This document shows positions 57,464-64,000 of a stretch of 64,000 bases of DNA, piece after piece (the stretch's first letter is position 1; every line of letters begins with the position of its first letter). Origin of the DNA: Draconibacterium sp. (GTDB lineage: Bacteria; Bacteroidota; Bacteroidia; Bacteroidales; Prolixibacteraceae); NCBI GenBank assembly GCA_016705335.1, contig JADIYN010000012.1:1-64000 (forward strand), given 5' to 3'. Both the position numbers and the translations under genes were made by a program. The notes under the pieces were generated by a model that saw only the letters and a list, made by a program, of their open reading frames with translations, was not told the origin of the DNA and ran no database searches.

Positions 57464-58342
57464 TTAATCGGTAAGAACCACCAAATATTTCGAAGCTTTC
57501 CAAAACTCCGAAGTGTTGTCGATAAATAAAGTATCGCCTTGTTTTTTACCTGTAAAATGAAAAGTTCCTTCAGGATGAACTGTAATCAATTCGGCTTTTT
57601 TGGCCATTAATCTTAGAAAATCAAAATTGCGGATATCTATTTCTGTAAAATAATCTTTGTTAAAATCCTTTTTCATCACAGCAGTTTTACCAATACCAAT
57701 AACACCGCCGCTTTTCTCGATTATACCATTCTCCTTGAGTTCCTTCATAGTACCAAACGCATAGTATGCTTTGTTAAGCGACTCCATTTGCGTATCTATT
57801 ATCTGCGATTTTTGCTGGCTCAAATTTTCAACCTCTAATATTTTTTGGTTTAACTGTGTAATATCAACATTAAGCTTTTTAACTTCAGTAGTTAAATCAG
57901 CAATAACAATATCCTGTTCATTAGCTTGTGCTTCCATGTTTTTTATCATCAATTCCAAACCCGCAATCGTTTCATTTAGATCTGTAATTTTCAAATTGGC
58001 ATTCTTCAATTTTTTTTGCAAAGAAGCTGTAAGCTCTTTATTCTTTTGCAACAATTGGTGCAACATTGCAATATCTTCAATAATCCTTTGTTTCTGGCTT
58101 GCATTCAGTTCGCGGTTGCTGCCCGACTGCACCGAAACAATTTTTTCCAATTGTTTAATTGAATCAAGGTTTGCCTGAATTGCACCAAAATCATTCAAAA
58201 ATGACGCAATTGAAGAATCCCTGTAAGCAGTTACCTGCTCAAGGCTGTCTTTCGTTATCATTAGGCTTTGTGCATCTTTTTTATAATTATGGCACGCACT
58301 AAATACCATTATTCCTAATACTAAAAAAACTAACTTTCTCAT
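57464..58342 (-). CDS. Coiled-coil lipoprotein of unknown function
   Basis: A 292-residue lipoprotein (lipobox VFSAC, Cys17). Residues 35-200 form long heptad coils (LQKKLKNANLKITDLNETIA, VIADLTTEVKKLNVDITQLN). The C-terminal part, about 225-290, is globular with TVHPEGTFHFTGKKQGDTLF and WKASKYLVVLTD. I do not recognise a named family; similar proteins are common in Bacteroidota. It is probably periplasmic, tethered to a membrane. No frameshift. Confidence 0.75.
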   Translation of the reverse strand: MRKLVFLVLGIMVFSACHNYKKDAQSLMITKDSLEQVTAYRDSSIASFLNDFGAIQANLDSIKQLEKIVSVQSGSNRELNASQKQRIIEDIAMLHQLLQKNKELTASLQKKLKNANLKITDLNETIAGLELMIKNMEAQANEQDIVIADLTTEVKKLNVDITQLNQKILEVENLSQQKSQIIDTQMESLNKAYYAFGTMKELKENGIIEKSGGVIGIGKTAVMKKDFNKDYFTEIDIRNFDFLRLMAKKAELITVHPEGTFHFTGKKQGDTLFIDNTSEFWKASKYLVVLTD

Positions 58343-58485
58343 TTTACTTTATTTTTCTTTATTATTAAATCCAAATTTAAAGGCAAAATTAATCTAAATT
58401 TTGCTTACTTAATAGAACCTTCTGAAAACTAATTTATTGTATTTGAAAATTAAAATGATTTTTAACCTGGTTCAAAATTATTTAT

Positions 58486-58521
58486 AAAACAAAAGCCCTT
58501 TTGTAATGAACAAAAGAGCTT
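58486..58521 (-). terminator. Rho-independent terminator after pfp
   Basis: On the minus strand aagctcttttgt / acaaaagggctt pairs over 12 positions with one mismatch, then ttgtttta. It ends the pfp transcript 24 bases past its stop. Confidence 0.7.
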
Positions 58522-58544
58522 CTATTCCAATATCTGTGTTAAAA

Positions 58545-60197
58545 TTATGCCTGTTCCAACTTCAGCGTTTCAGTGGTTTGGTCGCATACTTCGGTTGGGC
58601 CAAAGTATTGAATAGGTCCGGGGTATATAAATTGTGTACTGTTTGCCCACTCACCACGTTTTTTAATAAAATATTTATAAGGTGCACCATCCAGTTCAAC
58701 CAATGCTTTTTGAATAACAGGTTTCATGTGGCCATGTCGTTTTTCCATGTTCATCATCATTGTAATTGGCACTCCACCAGCAATCCACTCATCAGCAGCG
58801 GCGGTTAAATTACGCACAGATGCCATGTAACCGGTTTTACCTTCTGAAATTAAAACAGATGCTGTAAAACCCAGTGAGTAGCAATAATCGGCATCAAAAT
58901 TTGAAGGTGCAGCACAACGTCCTTCATAACCAAAGAAATGGTATTGCGCACCAAATTTACCTGAAAAACTACCTTCTTTTTTCATCTCATCAAGTTTTAC
59001 TTTAACCATTTCACCAAGTAATTTCTCGGTTTCAATTAATGAAACCTGAACGTTTCCGTGCGGATCACGGTCGAGCGTTAGCTGGTTGGCAATGCCAAGA
59101 GGAAGAGATTTAAAAACGGCTGCCGATTCAGGTGAAATTTTTTCGATAATCCATTCCGGACGGTAGCTTTTTTTAATATTCTGAAAAATCTCGGCTGTTT
59201 TTGTTCCTTCGGCGAGAAGGTCATTCAATTCGCCAATCAAGATTTTCATTTCAGGAATAAATTCGATCAAACCTTCAGGAATCAATGCAACACCAAAATT
59301 ATAGCCATGTTCAGCGCGTTTTGCGATAACTCCAGCCATGTATTCCACAATTTCGCCAAGTGTTTGTTTTTCCTTTGCCACTTCTTCCGAAATCAAAGTA
59401 ATATTTGGCTGTGTTTTTAAAGCACATTCCAGTCCGATGTGTGAAGCAGACCGGCCCATCAACTTAATAAAATGCCAGTATTTTTTTGCTGAATTGGCGT
59501 CACGCTGGATATTTCCAATCAGTTCAGAATAAACCTTTGTAGCTGTATCGAAACCGAAAGAAGTTTCAATCATCTCGTTTTTCAGGTCGCCGTCAATTGT
59601 TTTTGGGCAGCCGATTACCTGAACTCCGGCATTGTTTGCTGCATAATATTCAGCCAGAACACAGGCATTTGTATTTGAATCATCGCCACCAATTACAACT
59701 AAAGCGTTTAAACTCAAATCGCGCGCTACTTCCAAACCTTTATCAAATTGCTTGTGTTCCTCCAATTTGGTCCTACCTGAACCAATAATATCGAAACCAC
59801 CTGTATTCCTGTATTCATCGATTATTTCGGCAGTGAGTTCAATATAATCATGGTCAACCAATCCACCGGGGCCACCTAAAAATCCATACAATTTACTTTT
59901 AGAATTTATTTTTTTTATACCGTCAAAAATTCCTGAAATAACGTTATGTCCGCCCGGCGCCTGTCCACCCGACAATATAACACCTACATTTACAGGGTCT
60001 TTGTCTGACTTTTCGTTTCCCTCTTCAAAGGTTATCAAAGGCATACCATAGGTATTTGGGAAAAGTTCAGCAATTTCTTTTTGGTCGGCAACCGATTCGG
60101 TTTTAGCACCAACAACAAGTTTTGCGGCTCCTATCAACGATTTTGGAAGTTTAGGCTGATATTTTGCCCTTTCCTTTTGTAAAGCACTAATATTCAT
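58545..60197 (-). CDS. pfp: PPi-dependent 6-phosphofructokinase, long type
   Basis: A 550-residue enzyme from ATG 60197 that uses diphosphate to interconvert fructose 6-phosphate and fructose 1,6-bisphosphate. Motifs: VNVGVILSGGQAPGGHNVI, LYGFLGGPGGLV, LVVIGGDDSNTNA with the GGDD that marks PPi rather than ATP use, GCPKTIDGDLKN and KLMGRSASHIGLECAL, with HFFGYEGRCAAPSNFDADYCY later. This is the long clade seen in Bacteroidota and plants. It lies just downstream of nagB in the same orientation, linking amino-sugar use to glycolysis. Confidence 0.93.
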   Translation of the reverse strand: MNISALQKERAKYQPKLPKSLIGAAKLVVGAKTESVADQKEIAELFPNTYGMPLITFEEGNEKSDKDPVNVGVILSGGQAPGGHNVISGIFDGIKKINSKSKLYGFLGGPGGLVDHDYIELTAEIIDEYRNTGGFDIIGSGRTKLEEHKQFDKGLEVARDLSLNALVVIGGDDSNTNACVLAEYYAANNAGVQVIGCPKTIDGDLKNEMIETSFGFDTATKVYSELIGNIQRDANSAKKYWHFIKLMGRSASHIGLECALKTQPNITLISEEVAKEKQTLGEIVEYMAGVIAKRAEHGYNFGVALIPEGLIEFIPEMKILIGELNDLLAEGTKTAEIFQNIKKSYRPEWIIEKISPESAAVFKSLPLGIANQLTLDRDPHGNVQVSLIETEKLLGEMVKVKLDEMKKEGSFSGKFGAQYHFFGYEGRCAAPSNFDADYCYSLGFTASVLISEGKTGYMASVRNLTAAADEWIAGGVPITMMMNMEKRHGHMKPVIQKALVELDGAPYKYFIKKRGEWANSTQFIYPGPIQYFGPTEVCDQTTETLKLEQA

Positions 60198-60335
60198 ATG
60201 ATTCAAATTTAATTGATTTATTTTTTTCAAGCGAAATCAAAAGTAATGGAATTTAAAAAGCTAAACTATCAACAGCGATTTTCTTTTGTTGATTTAAAGT
60301 AAAGTTAAAAGCACAAACAGATGCGGCGGATTCAG

Positions 60336-61090
60336 TCACAACTTCGAAGCGGAGTTTTTATCCAAAAACAGAATTGTATCAGCGTGCGTTCGTAGAATGG
60401 TTGCCGGACAAGCCGTTGAAATTTCTGCATTTATTGTGTTGAAAACTGCTTCTGCCTTTCTTTCATCGGGAACCACACAACTTATATGTTTGCAATTCAA
60501 AATTGCAGGAATTGTCAATGAAAGTGCATGAGTTGGTACATCGTCAAACGCAGGAAACCAACCTTCACCGAGTTGCTGTTTACGGCAGGCTTCATCAAGT
60601 TCAACCACTTTCACAAGTTTTGGGTCATTAAAATCGGCTACAGGCGGGTCGTTAAAAGCAATGTGCCCGTTTTCGCCAATTCCGATGCAGGCAACATCAA
60701 CAGGATGGATTTTCAGCAACGCTTCATATTTGCAACCGCCGCTTCAACATCAGTTGCATCTCCTTCCAAATAATATATTTTTTTAGGTTGAACTTTATCC
60801 AAAATTCTTTCTTTCAGGTATTTTCTGAAACTTGCAGGATGAGTAACCGGCATTCCCCTGTATTCATCGAGATGAAAGACTGTTATTTTATCCCAGTCAA
60901 TTTTCTGTATTTGCAGGTGTCCCAAAAACGAAAACTGGGAGGCACCGGTTGCTAAAATCAGGTTGGCGAAACCTTTTTGTGAGATTGCTTTTTGAAGTAA
61001 GCCTGCAACAGAAATCGCTGCTGCTTTTCCCATTTCATCACCATTTTCATAAACTTCTATTTTGAGTTTATCTTTTTGAATTTTTTTCAT
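60336..61090 (-). CDS. nagB: Glucosamine-6-phosphate deaminase NagB-like (one frameshift)
   Basis: About 250 residues from ATG 61090, joined across a slip near 60722. It has LILATGASQFSFLGHLQ for phosphate binding, ITVFHLDEYRGM with the catalytic Asp, HPASFRKYL and CIGIGENGHIAFNDPPVADF. In E. coli NagB the last motif reads with Asp141, His143 and Glu148; here the first is Asn and the last is Asp, as in a divergent subgroup. It converts glucosamine 6-phosphate to fructose 6-phosphate and ammonia. The long GWFPAFDDVPTHALSLTIP follows the family. Confidence 0.85.
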
Positions 61091-61136
61091 TTTTGTTGCT
61101 TTCAAATTATTCAAATCGTTTTTTTTAATCTTCCGG

Positions 61137-62369
61137 TTAAATCAAATCTGCAATCGCATAGTAGGTTGTTAAAAAAGAAAACAAAATAACAGCAATTACT
61201 CCCAAATTCACTTTCCAGCCTGAAATATACCTGTTCATTAAATTCTTCCTGTTTAGTAAAATTAAAATTGGAATGGCGACAGCAGGCAAAATACAGGCTT
61301 GAAATGCCTGTGAAAAAATCATAAGTGCAGGTGGGCTTTGTTTCAGGAAAACCGATCCAAATGCAAAAAACAATCCCACCAACATTAACCACCGATACAT
61401 GGGCGACCTAATATCACGCGGTTTTCCCAAATAATCGGACATCAACCAGGGTGCAATTAAAACAATTGGAAAATGGTTGAAAGTCCGGCGCCAGTAATTC
61501 AATAATTAAAATTATTGCTGCAAATTTTCCTCCAAGCGGCTCAAACAACGAAATCATTTCGAGTGTGTTATCCAGTTTCAAGCCCATAACATTTAGCGTT
61601 CCGGCAGCAACTGCCATTATAATTCCACTCAGAAAAAGCATCATAAAAGCCGAAACAAAGGCATCCTTTTTCTCTGCTTTCAGGTTATTTACGTTCCATC
61701 CTTTTTCGGCAACAACAGTACTTCGCATAATAAAAACAGCTGCCGAGCACGTTGTCCCGGCCATAGCAGCAATCAAACCCATTGCTCCCGGTTTGTCGGG
61801 AACTGTGGGAACCATGCCCTTCACAATTGCCATAAAATCAGGTTTCAACATAAAAAACACAACAACAAAACAGATTCCCATTAGGATGACAAAAACAGTC
61901 AATACTTTTTCGAACTGCTTGTAACGGCCAAACCAGAGGAGAATATACATCAAAACCACAATAATCAGAATTATCCATACAGTTTGAATGGTTTTTCCGC
62001 CTGAAACAATTCTAATTCCTTCCTGCAACAATTCAGCAACAATTCCCATTACGCCCATTAATGCTAGTAATTCACCAATAATTAAAGCTACAAAAATGTA
62101 AAGTGCAAGTATCCAGCCATATTTGAACTCAGATTTTATATTGAAAAGCGCTGTTTTGCCGGTTACTAAAGTTACTTTCCCGTAGGCGACCATCAGTACA
62201 AAAGTAAAAACACACGATAAAACAAGCGCCCAAAACAACGACATGCCATACTCAGCACCAGATTTGGCCATAGTTGTAACACTTCCTGTACCAATATTGT
62301 ATCCGATCAAAAAAGGCCGGGGCCAACTGAAGCGAAAGCAATTAAAATTTTCTTCGATATGTTTTTCAT
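61137..62369 (-). CDS. Divergent Nramp-fold membrane transporter (two frameshifts)
   Basis: About 410 residues with eleven or so membrane helices, from ATG 62369 (KKILIAFASVGPGLF), with slips near 62310 and near 61470. Helix 1 continues GYNIGTGSVTTMAKSGAEYGMSLFWAL, which aligns with the Nramp start, but the metal-binding DPGN is not there. The helix 6 region reads AAMAGTTCSAAVFIMRS where MPH is usual. The C-terminal part includes LMSDYLGKPRDIRSPMYRW. It lies between nagA and nagB. The cargo may not be a divalent metal. Confidence 0.8.
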
Positions 62370-62407
62370 TTTATTTAGTCAGGTAATTTAAATTGTTGAG
62401 ATTTATT

Positions 62408-63655
62408 TTACTGCTCAAAAACTTTCTCGCCTGCGACAAAAGTCTGCTGAACATTTACAACAAAATCATCTAAAGTGAACAAAACGAAATCTGCCCGTTT
62501 TCCGACTTCCAGAACTCCGCGATCATCAAGTTTATATAACTTTGCCGGATTGGTACTTGACATTTGAATGGCATCTTTCAGAGAGCAACCAGTAACTTCC
62601 ATAACATGTCCAACTCCCTTTGTAATTGGTGAGGCTGAACCGTAAAGAACATTTTGTGCCGGATAATATAACTTACCTTCCTTTGTTAATTCAATTGTTT
62701 CTCCGGTTTCAGTTTTGTATTGTCCTGGCTCAAGTGCTGCATAACTTGTCACATCAGATGTAATAATGGTTTTGTCAACCCCTTTTGTTTTATAAAAAAC
62801 CTTTATTTCTTCAGGTAACAAATGAAAACCATCACAAATAATACTGATCATCAAATCGTCATTGGCCAGTTGCGGCCAGAGCGGATTAACATGGCGGTTA
62901 ATCATATTTGCACATCCATTTCCCAGATGTGTTGAAGTTTTTGCTCCATTTTTAACTGCCAAATCAAGTTGTTCTTTACTTGCATTGTGGTGACCAACTG
63001 CTACAACAATTCCCTTTTCGCTGCATTTTTTTATAAAATCCTGAGCTCCTTCCAATTCAGGTGCAATGGTTACCTGCAAAATTTTTCCATTTGCAGCCTT
63101 GTACATTTCCATAAATTCATTCCAATTTGGTAATCGCACGAATTGTTTTGGGTGCGCGCCGCGGTATCCGTCTTCAGGGTTTATGTAAGGACCTTCCAAA
63201 TGAAAACCGGGGATTGAACCACGCAACTTTTCATCACTTACAGAATTTGCCAAAATCGCAAAATTCCGAACCAAAACCTCCTGACTGTTTGTTGTTAAAG
63301 TTGGCAGATAGGTTGTTACTCCTTTTTTCCAAAGTTCAGCAGTTGCTTTTTCAATTCCTTCTTTTGTTAAATCACTTTCGCCAAAAGCAAACGAAACGCC
63401 CGCAAAGCCGTTGACCTGGTTATCGAAAAATCCGGGTGCAATGTATATTTTGCTGTTTTCATCCTTCAACTTTTGAATTGATTTTATTTCGGTGATCTTG
63501 CCGTTTTCAATTTTGATTTGAACGGGTTTTCCGGTAGCATAATGAATTCCTTCGATCATTTGCTGCGCATTTATTTGGTTTAACGATACAAGGAATACTG
63601 AAATGAATAGTAATCCAACAACTTTAAAATTTCTTAATCTCATTTTTCCTTTCAT
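62408..63655 (-). CDS. nagA: Exported NagA-like N-acetylglucosamine-6-phosphate deacetylase
   Basis: A 415-residue amidohydrolase. A signal peptide (KVVGLLFISVFLVSLNQINA) precedes the mature domain, unlike standard cytosolic NagA. Metal and substrate motifs: YIAPGFFDNQVNGFAGV, GFHLEGPYINPEDGYRGAHP with the metal Glu, VVAVGHHNASKEQ, STHLGNGCANMINRH, ICDGFHLLPEE and TIITSDVTSYAALEPG with the catalytic Asp. It ends LEVGKRADFVLFTLDD. It probably deacetylates an amino sugar outside the cytoplasm. It starts 1 base after the upstream oxidoreductase stop; ATG 63643 is an alternative start. Confidence 0.87.
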   Translation of the reverse strand: MKGKMRLRNFKVVGLLFISVFLVSLNQINAQQMIEGIHYATGKPVQIKIENGKITEIKSIQKLKDENSKIYIAPGFFDNQVNGFAGVSFAFGESDLTKEGIEKATAELWKKGVTTYLPTLTTNSQEVLVRNFAILANSVSDEKLRGSIPGFHLEGPYINPEDGYRGAHPKQFVRLPNWNEFMEMYKAANGKILQVTIAPELEGAQDFIKKCSEKGIVVAVGHHNASKEQLDLAVKNGAKTSTHLGNGCANMINRHVNPLWPQLANDDLMISIICDGFHLLPEEIKVFYKTKGVDKTIITSDVTSYAALEPGQYKTETGETIELTKEGKLYYPAQNVLYGSASPITKGVGHVMEVTGCSLKDAIQMSSTNPAKLYKLDDRGVLEVGKRADFVLFTLDDFVVNVQQTFVAGEKVFEQ

Positions 63656-63656
63656 T

Positions 63657-64000
63657 TTAAATTTCCAGATAGTTTACACGCGTCCATTTCTCTGTCTCTG
63701 CCGATTTTTCAAGAGCTTCCAGAATGCAAACACCATTTAAAATACTTTTATGCGAACGTGGTTCTTTGCCGGTACGAAACATTTCAACCATATCAACATA
63801 ATTTTTGGGAGGATCAGTTTCTTCAACCCTTGATTTTAGTTCGAAAAATTTATCATCGGTTTCTACAAAAGTTTCCCAGCCATAAGCTTTTTCCTTAAAA
63901 ATCAATGTAACAAACAACCCTGACGAAAACTTCAAACCGGCATTTCCGTATTTCCCGTTTCTTGTAACCCTAACTTCTTCTATATCATCACCAAACATAA
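63657..64000 (-). CDS. Gfo/Idh/MocA-family oxidoreductase, C-terminal part only
   Basis: The frame is open to the window edge, so the NAD-binding N-terminus is missing. The visible 113 residues (GLKFSSGLFVTLIFKEKAYGWE, YVDMVEMFRTGKEPRSHKSILNGVCILEALEKS) are the usual C-terminal beta-sheet end of Gfo/Idh/MocA dehydrogenases. It is the first visible gene of the amino-sugar operon and could oxidise or rearrange a sugar before deacetylation. Confidence 0.75.
   Translation of the reverse strand, partial: MFGDDIEEVRVTRNGKYGNAGLKFSSGLFVTLIFKEKAYGWETFVETDDKFFELKSRVEETDPPKNYVDMVEMFRTGKEPRSHKSILNGVCILEALEKSAETEKWTRVNYLEI

Noticed and set aside
58506..58808. 100-codon plus-strand frame at the end of pfp
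   Set aside because: Antisense to the conserved C-terminus of the phosphofructokinase.

Overview
This 64 kb window comes from a member of the Bacteroidota, AT-rich by eye. Supporting marks are a type IX secretion (T9SS) sorting domain, an apparent BT_3928-type DoxX protein, DUF1599, DUF4199 and DUF4159 proteins, a long PPi-dependent phosphofructokinase, an HU-HIG-type protein, -7 boxes of the form TANNTTTG, few Shine-Dalgarno sites, and 7-bp tandem repeats between genes. A marine or sediment Bacteroidales/Marinilabiliales lineage is plausible, but I cannot prove it. About twenty genes are split by 1-base slips, mostly in homopolymers, and the protein homology resumes at once in another frame. 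I read these as uncorrected indels in a draft assembly and annotate each as one reconstructed gene.

Layout. 1-15 kb is mostly housekeeping: a BaiN-like flavoprotein (partial), YwbE, queA, a DUF2027-Smr protein, a secreted GH99-like lipoprotein, tRNA-Tyr, tRNA-Thr and SRP RNA, a small membrane-protein/glycosyltransferase cluster, nitronate monooxygenase, cdaA overlapping folP, DUF1599, a DoxX protein, tpiA and prmA. 14.8-16.5 kb is a flavocytochrome c sulfide dehydrogenase-like pair. 17-21.5 kb is a multi-PAS/PocR histidine kinase with a NarL-type regulator. 21.5-23.4 kb has no genes and carries five copies of a 144-bp inverted-repeat element; a sixth copy lies at 30.8 kb with a visible target-site duplication. 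23.4-30.5 kb is a single-domain response regulator followed by a very large modular T9SS-secreted protein.

31.3-32.9 kb holds an HU-like gene and a repeat-rich gene desert. 33-50.7 kb is a complete Wzx/Wzy-type surface-polysaccharide locus. A leftward block holds flippase, polymerase, glycosyltransferases, acyl-modifying enzymes, methyltransferases and a WecA/MraY-type initiating transferase. A rightward pair encodes the Wza-like export lipoprotein and a Wzc-like tyrosine kinase with a Gly-Tyr-rich tail. 51-57.4 kb returns to accessory and housekeeping genes: serine hydrolase, YfcE, SixA, rsmE, DUF4159, an exonuclease and a flavodoxin-like reductase. 57.4-64 kb holds a coiled-coil lipoprotein, the PPi-phosphofructokinase and an amino-sugar operon (Gfo/Idh/MocA oxidoreductase, exported NagA, an Nramp-fold transporter without the usual metal motifs, NagB) whose product can feed the adjacent glycolytic step.

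The most interesting items are the atypical transporter and exported deacetylase in the nag operon, the inverted-repeat element family, the exact 120-bp in-frame deletion in one repeat of the giant secreted protein, and the sulfide dehydrogenase-like pair.
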